A stretch of 64,000 nt of DNA from an uncultured Draconibacterium sp. (GTDB lineage Bacteria > Bacteroidota > Bacteroidia > Bacteroidales > Prolixibacteraceae), in assembly GCF_963677575.1 (NCBI RefSeq), contig NZ_OY782038.1, positions 1,922,001 through 1,986,000 of the forward strand, written 5' to 3'. Positions within the stretch are counted from its first letter, which is position 1; each line of letters begins with the position of its first letter. A program made the position numbers and the translations under genes. This document shows, one piece after another, positions 7,816 to 16,306 of this stretch. The notes beneath the pieces were generated by a model. The model worked only from the letters and a program-made list of their open reading frames with translations, was not told where the DNA came from and searched no databases.

Positions 7816-8050
7816 TCTATCAATTTCAGAATTGCACTTCTGCTTTTCCATTTTTTAAGTTGCGCTTCGCGTTTTATTGCTTCACTTTTTTCCTCAAAAG
7901 CTTCATAATATTCTAACTTCCACGGTTTTCCAGTTGATGTAAATTCTCTATTGAATTATTATGTCGTTGTAAACGACCTTTCACGTCTCCCCTAGAATCA
8001 ATATAGAATTTATCTAGTTTCTCTGAATACAGAATGTAACAGTAATACAT
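7806..8050 (-). pseudogene. GIY-YIG nuclease copy 3, frameshifted
   Basis: This copy keeps the ATG at 8050 and is almost identical to copy 2 over its 3' two thirds, but one T is missing near 7940-7950 in the part coding for HNNSNRGF. The reading frame shifts to HNNSIENLH and stops at 7913 after 45 codons. The YIG motif is also altered (FYIDSRGD instead of FYIGFTGD). It is a decayed member of the tandem array. A longer open frame that reads through the tRNA-Val upstream into this copy is an artefact. Confidence 0.75.
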
Positions 8051-8095
8051 GACATTAAAATACAAAAAAAGGCCGACTTTTGTCGACCTTCTTTG

Positions 8096-8170
8096 TGGGG
8101 AGTACTGGATTCGAACCAGTGACCCCCTGGGTGTAAACCAGGTGCTCTGAACCAACTGAGCTAACCCCCC
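8096..8170 (-). tRNA. tRNA-Val (anticodon TAC), copy 2
   Basis: 75 nt with full cloverleaf: acceptor GGGGGGT/ACTCCCC (one G-T pair), D-stem GCTC/GAGC, anticodon arm CCTGG TTTACAC CCAGG with anticodon TAC, T-arm ACTGG/CCAGT and discriminator A. CCA is not encoded. It is identical to the copy at 8241-8315 and is followed leftward by a terminator hairpin at 8070-8089. Confidence 0.95.
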
Positions 8171-8208
8171 AATATTTAAAAAATCATTAACAGTAATGAA
8201 GCACATTA

Positions 8209-8239
8209 AAAAAGAGGTCAATCAAAATTAACCTCTTTC
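8209..8239 (-). terminator. Hairpin between the two tRNA-Val genes
   Basis: The inverted repeat AAAGAGGT / AACCTCTTT with a loop of about 11 nt has a T-run in the leftward direction. It may end transcription from the first tRNA-Val or act as a processing site. Confidence 0.6.
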
Positions 8240-8240
8240 G

Positions 8241-8315
8241 TGGGGAGTACTGGATTCGAACCAGTGACCCCCTGGGTGTAAACCAGGTGCTCTGAACCAA
8301 CTGAGCTAACCCCCC
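8241..8315 (-). tRNA. tRNA-Val (anticodon TAC), copy 1
   Basis: 75 nt, with the same sequence and cloverleaf as the copy at 8096-8170 (anticodon loop TTTACAC). It is the first gene after a strong leftward promoter at 8365-8395. Confidence 0.95.
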
Positions 8316-8364
8316 AATATGCTATTTCTGTTTCTGAACGCACCCCCTTTTCAGTAAGGCGCTG

Positions 8365-8395
8365 CAAATATAAAACCTATTTTCAGTTCTGCAAA
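8365..8395 (-). promoter_or_regulatory. Promoter of the tRNA-Val operon
   Basis: On the minus strand: TTTG (8395-8392), 19 bp, then TATATTTG (8372-8365). Both boxes match the Bacteroidota sigma-ABfr consensus exactly, and the site lies about 50 bp before the first tRNA-Val. Confidence 0.75.
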
Positions 8396-8414
8396 AATTT
8401 TTTCAAGATTTTTC

Positions 8415-9719
8415 TCAAAGCACTTCTGCTACCACAAACGTGCTGCCTCCTACAAATATCATATCCGTTTTATCTGCAACAAGTTGAGCTTTCACGTAAG
8501 CCTCGTTTACTGACGAATACACCTCCCCTATCAAACCAAACTCTTTGGCCCTTTTGGCCAACTCGTCTGCATCCATAGCTCTTGCAATGTCAGCTTTTAC
8601 AAAATAGTACTTCGCCTGTTTGGGTAAAAGTGCCAAAACTTTCCCCGGATCTTTATCGCCAACAGTGCCAAAAATAAAATGCAACTGCTTGTAAGCCGTA
8701 TTTTTCAGTTGCTGAACAATCGATTTAATTCCATCTTCATTGTGCCCTGTATCGCAAACCGTTAACGGATTATTGCCAATCACCTGCCATCGCCCCAATA
8801 ACCCGGTATTTGTTACTACATTTTTCAGTCCTTCTCGCAAATTATCTTCTGTAATTTTATAATCCTTTTTATTTAAAAGATCAACGGCTTTTAGTACGGC
8901 CGGAATATTTTTATGCTGATATTGCCCCAATAAATCCAAGACCAATTCAGTATAAACGTCCTCCCCCTCCTTTTGCACATTGAGTTGTTGTTTGCCATCC
9001 ATGCTCAACATTGAATACGCAACATTGTATTCCTGATCAGAGAAATAAATTGAAGTATCTACTTCTTGCACTTTTTCATTGAAAACCGGAGTTGTTTCTT
9101 TTTGTGTTGTTCCAATAACCACCGGAACGTCCTTTTTGATGATTCCGGCTTTTTCTCCTGCGATTTTCTCCAAGGTATCTCCAAGAAGGTTGGTATGATC
9201 CAAACCAATATTGGTAATAATACTCACATCGGGCGTAATAACATTGGTAGAATCAAGTCGCCCGCCGAGCCCAACTTCCATTACTGCCACATCAATTTCC
9301 TTATCGGCAAAATAATCGAATGCCATAGCAACCGTCAGTTCGAAAAATGAAGACTGGATTTTCCACAAATTATTGTTAATTATAAAATTACTCACCCAGT
9401 CAACCACCTCCGATTCCGGAATCATTTCGCCATCAATTTTTATCCGCTCACGAAAATCTTTCATGTGTGGAGACGTATACAATCCCGTTTTATATCCCGC
9501 CGCCTGAAGTACCGATGCCAGCATATGCGAAACCGATCCTTTCCCATTCGTTCCGGCAACGTGGATTGTTCGGTATTTCTGATGCGGATGACCATAATAT
9601 TCATCCAGTTTCAAAGTATTTTCCAGGGTGTTTTTGTAGGCAGCCGGCCCAGTTCGCTGAAACATAGGCAACTGACTAAACAGGTAGTATAAAGTAGCTT
9701 TGTAATCCAATGAATTCAA
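8415..9719 (-). CDS. folC: Folylpolyglutamate synthase / dihydrofolate synthase
   Basis: 434 residues, usual FolC length. It ligates glutamate to dihydropteroate or folates using ATP. The Mur-ligase P-loop is HVAGTNGKGSVSHM (about 52-65), then MEVGLGGRLDSTN and ITNIGLDH; the C-terminal domain has CDTGHNEDGI. The reading frame needs a TTG start at 9719 (MNSLDYKATLYYLFSQLP), because the first ATG would cut off the conserved N-terminal helix. The gene is divergent from the PhoH-like gene and ends about 20 bp beyond the tRNA-Val promoter. Confidence 0.93.
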   Translation of the reverse strand: MNSLDYKATLYYLFSQLPMFQRTGPAAYKNTLENTLKLDEYYGHPHQKYRTIHVAGTNGKGSVSHMLASVLQAAGYKTGLYTSPHMKDFRERIKIDGEMIPESEVVDWVSNFIINNNLWKIQSSFFELTVAMAFDYFADKEIDVAVMEVGLGGRLDSTNVITPDVSIITNIGLDHTNLLGDTLEKIAGEKAGIIKKDVPVVIGTTQKETTPVFNEKVQEVDTSIYFSDQEYNVAYSMLSMDGKQQLNVQKEGEDVYTELVLDLLGQYQHKNIPAVLKAVDLLNKKDYKITEDNLREGLKNVVTNTGLLGRWQVIGNNPLTVCDTGHNEDGIKSIVQQLKNTAYKQLHFIFGTVGDKDPGKVLALLPKQAKYYFVKADIARAMDADELAKRAKEFGLIGEVYSSVNEAYVKAQLVADKTDMIFVGGSTFVVAEVL

Positions 9720-9810
9720 TATTTATTAACTATTGCAAGTTTATTAATTTTTGGCTCATCAGACCCTATTTCTGACGAATTTATCTACATTTAGAACAAA
9801 TCATTTATAT

Positions 9811-11142
9811 ATGCTGAGTAAAACCAAAAAGAGTAAAATTTTCGTTCTTGACACGAACGTAATTTTACACGATCACACATGTATTTACCAGTTCCAGGAT
9901 AACGACATTATCCTTCCGATTACAGTACTCGAGGAGCTGGACAAATTTAAACGAGGAAACGACCTTATCAACTTTCAGGCACGCGAATTTACCCGGGTGC
10001 TTGATGAAATTGTTGGAGATGACATTTTTAACGGCGGGAAATCGCTTGGTGTAGGAAAAGGCCGCATACGAATTGAAACGGGCAAACCATTCTCGGATGA
10101 GTTAAAAGCTTCGTTTCGTGAGGATATCCCCGATCATAGAATCCTGGCGATCGCAGATTTTACCGCAAAAGCTTATCCGCGTCGAAAAACAGTTCTGATC
10201 AGTAAAGACATTAACCTTCGGATGAAGGCCAAGTCGCTGGGCATTCAGGCTGAAGATTACAAAACCGACCAGGTAACCGACGAGAATGTACTGGATAAAA
10301 CCATTACAACTTTCGATAATTTTGACGATATGGTTATCGATCAACTTTATCAACAAGGTTCGTTTGCAAAAGCCGATGTTAAAGATTTTACACCCGATGC
10401 GAACGAGTGTTTTATTTTCAGAGGCAACCAATCGAGTGCACTGGCGCGATACGACAACAAATCGGAGCGCGTTTACCGTGTAGAGAAAAAATCGGCTTAC
10501 GGCATTAAACCACGAAATGCCGAACAGACTTTTAGTTTGAATATGCTGATGGATCCGGAAGTACGACTAATGGCGCTTACCGGAAAAGCAGGAACCGGAA
10601 AAACATTGTTGGCACTGGCTGCCGCAATAGAGCAACACCGCCAGTACGAACAGATACTTTTAGCCCGCCCAATTGTAGCATTAAGTAACCGAGACATTGG
10701 TTATTTGCCCGGTGATGCGAACGAAAAGATCAATCCATACATGCAGCCGCTTTTCGATAACCTGGCTGTAATTAAGCATACTTTCAACCCACGAAGTAAC
10801 GAGTACCAGCTTATTGAAGAGATGGTAAAAGATGAAAAACTGAACATCACACCTCTGGCATACATTCGTGGACGAAGTTTATCGAATGCATTCTTCATTA
10901 TAGATGAAGCGCAAAACCTTACTCCGCACGAAATAAAGACCATTATTACACGTGCCGGCGAAGGAACAAAAATGGTATTCACCGGCGATTTGTGGCAGAT
11001 CGACTCGCCTTACCTCGATATGAAATCGAACGGGCTGGCGTACATGGTAGACCGCATGCGCAACCAGGAATTGTTTGCACACATTAATTTGGTGAAAGGC
11101 GAACGAAGTTACCTGGCCGAACTGGCTAGTAACTTATTGTAA
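9811..11142 (+). CDS. PhoH-family ATPase with N-terminal PIN nuclease domain
   Basis: 443 residues. The N-terminal PIN domain (about 6-150: KIFVLDTNVILHD, with further acidic residues in PDHRILAIA) is an RNase fold. The C-terminal half is a PhoH/SF1-helicase-like ATPase with Walker A GKAGTGKT near residue 265 and Walker B IIDEAQN. PIN-PhoH fusions are thought to unwind and cut RNA. The ATG at 9811 gives MLSKTKKSK and is preferred over a TTG 60 bp upstream. It is monocistronic and divergent from folC. Confidence 0.93.
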   Translation: MLSKTKKSKIFVLDTNVILHDHTCIYQFQDNDIILPITVLEELDKFKRGNDLINFQAREFTRVLDEIVGDDIFNGGKSLGVGKGRIRIETGKPFSDELKASFREDIPDHRILAIADFTAKAYPRRKTVLISKDINLRMKAKSLGIQAEDYKTDQVTDENVLDKTITTFDNFDDMVIDQLYQQGSFAKADVKDFTPDANECFIFRGNQSSALARYDNKSERVYRVEKKSAYGIKPRNAEQTFSLNMLMDPEVRLMALTGKAGTGKTLLALAAAIEQHRQYEQILLARPIVALSNRDIGYLPGDANEKINPYMQPLFDNLAVIKHTFNPRSNEYQLIEEMVKDEKLNITPLAYIRGRSLSNAFFIIDEAQNLTPHEIKTIITRAGEGTKMVFTGDLWQIDSPYLDMKSNGLAYMVDRMRNQELFAHINLVKGERSYLAELASNLL

Positions 11143-11145
11143 CTG

Positions 11146-11220
11146 GTCATTCCGTCCATCAAGCTGACGGATTCGGAATCTGCAACCATGATAGATGCTG
11201 AAATAAATTCAGCTTAACGT
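11146..11220. repeat. Degenerate interspersed repeat (class B)
   Basis: GGTCATTCCG, a GACGGATTC-containing core and TCGGAATCTG resemble the better-preserved element at 26420-26505. Nothing else is seen in this 169-bp gap apart from the mtaB promoter. Confidence 0.4.
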
Positions 11221-11250
11221 AACATAGAATAATTGATTCAAAAAGAAGTA

Positions 11251-11280
11251 TTTGCAATAAGCAGCTTTTTTCTACCTTTG
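11251..11280 (+). promoter_or_regulatory. Promoter of mtaB
   Basis: TTTG at 11251-11254, 18 bp, then TACCTTTG at 11273-11280, a near-ideal Bacteroidota -33/-7 pair. The start codon is at 11312, giving a leader of about 25 nt. Confidence 0.75.
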
Positions 11281-11311
11281 CAGCCTATTTAGAATTAGTC
11301 AAGATAGCAAG

Positions 11312-12616
11312 ATGGATTACAAGGGGAAGAAAGCTGCTTTTTACACATTAGGCTGTAAACTTAATTTTTCAGAAACGTCGACCATTGCCGGTTCCTTTAA
11401 AGAAGTTGGTTTTGACCGTGTTGAGTTTGATGAAAAAGCCGATGTGTACGTGATTAACACCTGTTCGGTTACCAACCAGGGAGATAAGGCCAGTCGTAAT
11501 ATTGTGCGCAAGGCCGTAAAACAAAATCCTGATGCTATGGTAATTGTGGTAGGTTGCTACTCGCAGCTAAAACCAGACGAAGTAGGACACATTGAAGGTG
11601 TTGATATGGTACTCGGTACTCAGGAAAAGTTTCATATTCCGCACTACCTTGGCGATCTGCAAAAACGCGAAACTACCGAGATTAAAACAACGCGTTTAGC
11701 CAATATAAAAAATTACCATAAAGCATTTTCGTGGGGCGACCGCACACGCAGTTTCCTCAAAGTGCAGGACGGTTGCGATTATTACTGTTCGTTTTGTACC
11801 ATTCCGTATGCACGAGGACGAAGCAGAAACGACAACATCGTTAATACGGTTAAAGAAGCACAAAAATCCGTTCAGAAAGGATACAAAGAAATTATACTTA
11901 CCGGCGTAAATATTGGCGACTTCGGTAAATCAACCGGCGAGAATTTTCTTGATTTATTGAAAGCCCTGGAACAGGTCGATGGCTTGGAACGACTGCGTTT
12001 AGGATCGATTGAACCCAACTTGCTAAAAAATGAAATTATCGAGCTGGTATCCAGCTCGAAAGTCATTATGCCGCATTTCCACTTGCCTTTGCAATCGGGC
12101 TCCGATGAAATCCTGTCGTTGATGAAACGAAAATATTCCACCGATTTGTACCGAAAAAGAGTGGAGCGTATTCGCGAAATCGTACCCCATGCTTTTATTG
12201 GTGTTGATGTAATAGCAGGTACAAACGGCGAAACCGAAAAATATTTCCAGGAATCGTTCGACTTCCTTAACAGCCTCGAAATCTCGCAATTACATGCTTT
12301 TACCTACTCTGAAAGAAGTGGAACGCAGGCGCTGAAGATTCCGTGGAAAGTAGATGTGGAAGAACGCAAAAACCGTACACAGAAATACATCAATCTATCG
12401 GAGAAAAAGCTGCGCGCTTTTTACGAGAAACATATAGAATCAGAACAAACAGCACTTTTTGAGGCGCAGAAAAGCCAGGATAATATGCATGGTTTTACTG
12501 AAAACTACATAAAAGTTGAGGTTCCTTATCAGAAAGAGCTGGTAAATAAGCTGGGCAGCGTAAAATTAAAGTCAATTCTGCCAAACGGTAGCGTTTCTGT
12601 AGATTTTATCGCCTGA
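11312..12616 (+). CDS. mtaB: tRNA t6A37 methylthiotransferase MtaB
   Basis: 434 residues, normal length for the MiaB/RimO/MtaB family. It has an N-terminal UPF0004 domain with Cys in YTLGCKLN, NTCSVT and VVGCYSQ binding one [4Fe-4S] cluster, then a radical-SAM core with CDYYCSFCTIPYARG (about 151-165), and a C-terminal TRAM region. The YTLGCKLN start and the radical-SAM signature followed by RGRSR favour MtaB over MiaB. It adds methylthio to threonylcarbamoyl-A37 of ANN-decoding tRNAs. A clear promoter lies upstream. Confidence 0.9.
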   Translation: MDYKGKKAAFYTLGCKLNFSETSTIAGSFKEVGFDRVEFDEKADVYVINTCSVTNQGDKASRNIVRKAVKQNPDAMVIVVGCYSQLKPDEVGHIEGVDMVLGTQEKFHIPHYLGDLQKRETTEIKTTRLANIKNYHKAFSWGDRTRSFLKVQDGCDYYCSFCTIPYARGRSRNDNIVNTVKEAQKSVQKGYKEIILTGVNIGDFGKSTGENFLDLLKALEQVDGLERLRLGSIEPNLLKNEIIELVSSSKVIMPHFHLPLQSGSDEILSLMKRKYSTDLYRKRVERIREIVPHAFIGVDVIAGTNGETEKYFQESFDFLNSLEISQLHAFTYSERSGTQALKIPWKVDVEERKNRTQKYINLSEKKLRAFYEKHIESEQTALFEAQKSQDNMHGFTENYIKVEVPYQKELVNKLGSVKLKSILPNGSVSVDFIA

Positions 12617-12624
12617 TTTTTCAA

Positions 12625-12632
12625 TACTTTTG
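12625..12632 (+). promoter_or_regulatory. -7 box before the inositol monophosphatase gene
   Basis: TACTTTTG matches TAnnTTTG and lies 18 bp before the start codon at 12650. The expected -33 region is T-rich but has no clean TTTG. Confidence 0.45.
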
Positions 12633-12649
12633 TACCAAACAACAGCAAT

Positions 12650-13447
12650 ATGGATTACAAAGAACTTTGTTTTCAGGTTCAAAATATAGCACACCGCACA
12701 GGTAATTTTATTCGTGGCGAGCAAAAAAAGATTTCTGAGAAAAATATAGAAATTAAAAGTGTTGCCAGCCTGGTAACCTACGTTGATAAAACGGCAGAAA
12801 AACAAATTGTCGATGCTTTGAAAGAGCTGCTTCCGGAAGCCGGTTTTGTTGCCGAAGAAGGAACTGCCGAATCGAATAACGAAAAATATACCTGGTTTGT
12901 CGATCCACTGGATGGCACGACAAACTACCTGCACGGTTTAGCGCCGCATTCGGTTAGTATCGCTCTGGCCGAAGGCAACGAATTAGTGTTGGGCGTGGTT
13001 TATGAAGTAGGCGCCGACGAAATGTTTTATTCATGGAAAGGCGGCCCCGCTTACTGCAACGAAGAGATTATTCAAACAGCAAAACGTTCAAAATCGGAAG
13101 ATACACTGATTGCAACCGGATTCCCTTATTACGCTTTCGACAAAGTAGACGAGTACATTGGCGCCATGAAGGAGCTGATGCAATCAACCCGTGGAATTCG
13201 CCGTTTTGGTTCGGCAGCCATTGATTTGTGTTACGTTGCAGCCGGACGTTTCGATGCTTTTTACGAACACGCCCTACATGCCTGGGATGTAGCAGCCGGC
13301 GTATTTATCTTACAGCAAGCCGGCGGAAAAACTACTGATTTTAATGGTGGCGACAACTGGTTATTTGGTGGCGAACTGGTATCAGCCAGCAACGCTTATT
13401 TCCCCAAATTCTTTGAAATAGTAAACAAGTACCTCGGCGAGAAATAG
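12650..13447 (+). CDS. Inositol monophosphatase family protein
   Basis: 265 residues, the standard IMPase length. The metal- and phosphate-binding motifs are in order: FVAEEG (about residue 66), VDPLDGTTN (about 84-92) and WDVAAG (near 212). These proteins hydrolyse inositol monophosphate or related sugar phosphates with Mg2+; some (SuhB) also bind ribosome-maturation factors. The substrate cannot be told from sequence. The start is an ATG with a short leader after a -7 box. Confidence 0.9.
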   Translation: MDYKELCFQVQNIAHRTGNFIRGEQKKISEKNIEIKSVASLVTYVDKTAEKQIVDALKELLPEAGFVAEEGTAESNNEKYTWFVDPLDGTTNYLHGLAPHSVSIALAEGNELVLGVVYEVGADEMFYSWKGGPAYCNEEIIQTAKRSKSEDTLIATGFPYYAFDKVDEYIGAMKELMQSTRGIRRFGSAAIDLCYVAAGRFDAFYEHALHAWDVAAGVFILQQAGGKTTDFNGGDNWLFGGELVSASNAYFPKFFEIVNKYLGEK

Positions 13448-13454
13448 TACCTCT

Positions 13455-13539
13455 TGTCATTTCTACGAGTAAACAAGGAGAAATCTTTTATTACAGAACT
13501 ATTCTTAAACAGATTTCTCACTTGGTTAGAAACGTCAGC
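13455..13539. repeat. Interspersed palindromic repeat (class A)
   Basis: GTCATTTCTACGAG near the left end and AACGTCAG near the right, with AGGAGAAATCT and AGATTTCTCA as inner inverted arms. It matches the pattern of the elements at 55980-56066 and 57015-57048. It lies between two plus-strand genes. Confidence 0.55.
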
Positions 13540-13574
13540 CATGATTTTTTGTAAATTGCAACAAACAAATCACC

Positions 13575-14051
13575 ATGGCAGAGAAACAAATTGCAATTCT
13601 TCGGGAACAACTGTCGAAATTGGACGAAAAAAAGTTCGATCTTGACGCCTGGAAAACACACACCCTCATTTTTCTGGAACGAATTTTCGGGAAAGACAAT
13701 TCGAAACTTAAGCTCATTCAGGATCTTCATTACGATTACTCAAGTTGGAGCCTACGCGACACTGCAGCTGCCGGAAAAACAAAAGACAAAGACCCGGTAA
13801 AAATGCGAGCCAGCGAAATTCTGGAAGCCACCATTGCAGAACTGGAAACACTCGGGCTTCCTGATGAAGAAAAAGAACAACAAAAAGTATGGGAATTGCT
13901 TCAGGATGAATTAACAGGAAAACAGGTGAAGGAAATTGATGCTTTAGTAAAATCAGACAACAAAGAGAAAGCCAAAAAAATCAGTGAAGTTCTTGAAAAT
14001 CTTGAAAAAGAAAACCTTTCTTTGCTGATCGCAAAACTACTTTTGAGCTGA
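13575..14051 (+). CDS. Conserved hypothetical protein, helical
   Basis: 158 residues, rich in Lys and Glu, predicted mostly alpha-helical. No signal peptide, membrane segment or known catalytic motif is visible. A conserved-looking core is HTLIFLERIFG and LRDTAAAG. It starts at an ATG with no strong ribosome site, and the glycosyltransferase gene follows after 3 bp, so the two are likely co-transcribed. Function unknown. Confidence 0.7.
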   Translation: MAEKQIAILREQLSKLDEKKFDLDAWKTHTLIFLERIFGKDNSKLKLIQDLHYDYSSWSLRDTAAAGKTKDKDPVKMRASEILEATIAELETLGLPDEEKEQQKVWELLQDELTGKQVKEIDALVKSDNKEKAKKISEVLENLEKENLSLLIAKLLLS

Positions 14052-14054
14052 TTT

Positions 14055-15095
14055 ATGAGCAAAGACAAAAAGATTGCCATTGTAATTCTAAACTGGAACG
14101 GGGTAAAACTTTTCCCCGATTATCTCCCATCTGTAATAGAACATTCCAAAGGCGAAAACATTGAGGTAATTGTTGCCGACAACGGATCAACCGACAATTC
14201 GCTGGAGTTTTTGAAAGCCAATTTTCCTGAGGTTACTTTGCTCGACCTCAAAGAAAATTATGGTTTTGCCAAAGGCTACAATGTTGCTTTAAACCAGATT
14301 GAGGCTGATTATTTTGTGCTGCTAAATTCGGATGTTAAAGTTGAACCAAACTGGATCCAACCGTGCATCAACCAATTTGTACAGGATGATAAAGTTGTTG
14401 CCGTTCAGCCCAAAGTTTTAAGTTTTAACGAACCCGAACTTTTTGAATATGCAGGAGCAGCAGGAGGTTTTATCGATAAATTTGGTTACCCGTTTTGCCG
14501 TGGCAGAATTCTCGATCATGTGGAGAAAGATGAAAATCAGTACGACCAGTCGAGTGAAATTTTCTGGGCAACCGGAGCGTGTATGTTTGTAAAGGCCAAA
14601 GCTTTTAAAAAGGCTGGAGGTTTGGATGCCAGTTTTTGGGCACACATGGAAGAAATTGATTTATGCTGGCGCTGGAAAAACCAGGGCTACAAAATTGTAT
14701 ACGAACCCGGTAGTGTAGTTTATCATTTAGGTGGCGGAAGTCTCGAGTACGGAAATCCCAAAAAGGTTTACCTCAACTTCCGCAACAATCTTTACATGCT
14801 TTATAAAAACCTGCCGAAGAAGAAATTCCTGCCCATTTTATTAACCCGAATGATTCTGGATGGCGTTGCTGCTGCCAAGTTTTTAGTGGGAAGAGAATTT
14901 AAAGCTTTTAGTGCCGTGGCAAAAGCACATCGCGATTTCTACAAGAACATTTCGGCACTGCGCAAAAAAAGAAAGGATTTGTTAAAGTTGGCAAGTGTTA
15001 ACAATCACAAACAGATTTACCCGAAAAGCATCATGTGGAAGTTCTTTGTACAGAAAAGATATAAATTTGCCGAACTGAATTTCAATCCGGAATAA
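14055..15095 (+). CDS. Family 2 glycosyltransferase
   Basis: 346 residues. It has the GT-A fold with VADNGSTDNSLEFL (nucleotide binding), the metal-binding LNSDVKVEP and WATGACMFVKAKAF, and the rhamnosyltransferase-like segment FWAHMEEIDLCWRWKNQGYK. It transfers a sugar from a nucleotide donor, probably to envelope polysaccharide or lipid. It is part of a tight plus-strand group with the hypothetical gene before (3 bp) and the thioesterase after (2 bp). The acceptor is unknown. Confidence 0.9.
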   Translation: MSKDKKIAIVILNWNGVKLFPDYLPSVIEHSKGENIEVIVADNGSTDNSLEFLKANFPEVTLLDLKENYGFAKGYNVALNQIEADYFVLLNSDVKVEPNWIQPCINQFVQDDKVVAVQPKVLSFNEPELFEYAGAAGGFIDKFGYPFCRGRILDHVEKDENQYDQSSEIFWATGACMFVKAKAFKKAGGLDASFWAHMEEIDLCWRWKNQGYKIVYEPGSVVYHLGGGSLEYGNPKKVYLNFRNNLYMLYKNLPKKKFLPILLTRMILDGVAAAKFLVGREFKAFSAVAKAHRDFYKNISALRKKRKDLLKLASVNNHKQIYPKSIMWKFFVQKRYKFAELNFNPE

Positions 15096-15097
15096 CC

Positions 15098-15514
15098 ATG
15101 CAAAAATTAAAATTTCAAGAACCTGTTTATACTTATCACATTGATTTTGTTGGACATGTAAACAATATCATTTACGTTCAATGGCTGGAAAATGCCCGTG
15201 TTAAACTGATTGAAGCAATGGGTTTATCTATCTCGCAAATTTCAATTGACGACGATATTTTACCCATCATCACAGAAACGAACATTCAATACAAAAAGCC
15301 GTTTTTTCTGAACAACGAAGTGCATGTTGAAGTCTGGGTTTCAGAGATTTTTAATGTTTCGGCAAACTTTAAATTCCGCTTCCGGAACGAAAAAGGCGAA
15401 ATCTGTTCTACTGCTCAACAAAAAGTTTTGTTTATCGACCGTGCAACTCAGCGTCCTTCGCGTAAGTTTGTGAAATACAGGGAGAATTTCGAAAAATATT
15501 TATTACGCGAATAA
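15098..15514 (+). CDS. Acyl-CoA thioesterase, 4HBT/YbgC-like hotdog fold
   Basis: 138 residues, the length of a single hotdog domain. The motif HIDFVGHVNNIIYVQWLENAR (first part, about residues 14-30) carries the catalytic Asp and the conserved GHVNN loop of YbgC-type thioesterases. It hydrolyses acyl-CoA thioesters; chain preference is unknown. The gene begins 2 bp after the glycosyltransferase stop. Confidence 0.88.
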   Translation: MQKLKFQEPVYTYHIDFVGHVNNIIYVQWLENARVKLIEAMGLSISQISIDDDILPIITETNIQYKKPFFLNNEVHVEVWVSEIFNVSANFKFRFRNEKGEICSTAQQKVLFIDRATQRPSRKFVKYRENFEKYLLRE

Positions 15515-15527
15515 GTGCATAAAAGAA

Positions 15528-16241
15528 ATGACCTTCAAAACCAGACTTAAACCAATAATTGAAGATAATACTAACAAGGCTGGGAAATGGTTTGATCTTA
15601 TCATTCAATTTTTTATTATTCTATCATTGCTCTCTTTTTCTATTGAAACTTTACCCAACGTAGATGATAGATTAAGAGAATTTTTACATGAATTCGAATT
15701 ATTTTCAATAATTGTTTTTACGATTGAGTACCTTTTGAGATTATGGGTCTCTGATAAAAAACTTAAATTCATATTTAGCTTTTATGGATTAATCGACCTT
15801 TTTGCAATTCTACCATTTTATCTCTCTTTTGGTATTGATTTACGAAGCATTAGAGTTTTTCGACTCATTAGATTATTCAGATTATTTAAGATACTTCGCT
15901 TCAACGATGCAATTCAAAATTTCATTAGGGCACTAAAATCAATTAAGGAAGAGTTAATACTCTATTTTATCGTTTCTTTATTTCTAATCTTTTTATCCGC
16001 TGTTGGGATATATTATTTTGAAAATCCTGTCCAACCAGAAGTTTTCAAATCAATTTTTCACAGCGCTTGGTGGGCTGTTGCAACCTTAACAACAGTTGGT
16101 TACGGCGACATTTACCCAATTACAGCAGGAGGTAAGATTTTCACATCGCTAATTTTATTAATTGGATTAGGAGTAGTAGCAGTTCCAACAGGATTAATTG
16201 CCTCAGCATTCTCAAAAATAAAAGATGACAAAGACAAATAG
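15528..16241 (+). CDS. Voltage-gated potassium-type ion channel
   Basis: 237 residues with six transmembrane segments. S4 is arginine-rich (RSIRVFRLIRLFRLFKILRF) and the pore carries the selectivity filter TTVGYGD before a final TM helix (S6). This is a Kv-type subunit that would form tetramers in the inner membrane. The gene starts 13 bp after the thioesterase. Its sequence is visibly richer in A and T than its neighbours, which may mean recent acquisition, though membrane-protein codon bias could also explain it. Confidence 0.92.
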   Translation: MTFKTRLKPIIEDNTNKAGKWFDLIIQFFIILSLLSFSIETLPNVDDRLREFLHEFELFSIIVFTIEYLLRLWVSDKKLKFIFSFYGLIDLFAILPFYLSFGIDLRSIRVFRLIRLFRLFKILRFNDAIQNFIRALKSIKEELILYFIVSLFLIFLSAVGIYYFENPVQPEVFKSIFHSAWWAVATLTTVGYGDIYPITAGGKIFTSLILLIGLGVVAVPTGLIASAFSKIKDDKDK

Positions 16242-16261
16242 GTCTTCTTTGTGATTCTCTT

Positions 16262-16292
16262 TTTGTCAATTCAAAAATCCGTTATAACTTTG
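16262..16292 (+). promoter_or_regulatory. Promoter of the TPP-riboswitch transcript
   Basis: TTTG at 16262-16265, 19 bp, then TAACTTTG at 16285-16292: a textbook Bacteroidota promoter placed just upstream of the riboswitch aptamer. Confidence 0.8.
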
Positions 16293-16306
16293 TCCCGATA
16301 TTTACG

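Larger units (their letters stand above)
7027..8095 (-). repeat. Tandem array of three ~356-bp units: terminator, GIY-YIG ORF, tRNA-like
   Basis: Unit boundaries, set at the tRNA 3' ends, fall at 7027, 7383, 7740 and 8096, giving periods of 356, 357 and 356 bp. Each unit, read leftward, holds a copy of the tRNA terminator hairpin, a GIY-YIG ORF and a tRNA-like sequence. Units 2 and 3 are nearly identical; unit 1 is more diverged. The array is downstream of two intact tRNA-Val genes, from which the tRNA 3' halves appear to derive. Confidence 0.8.

Noticed and set aside
7913..8221. Open frame fusing tRNA-Val sequence to a GIY-YIG start
   Set aside because: The N-terminal part (GLAQLVQSTWFTPRGSLVRI) is a translation of the tRNA gene, and the C-terminal part is the frameshifted copy 3; not a real protein.
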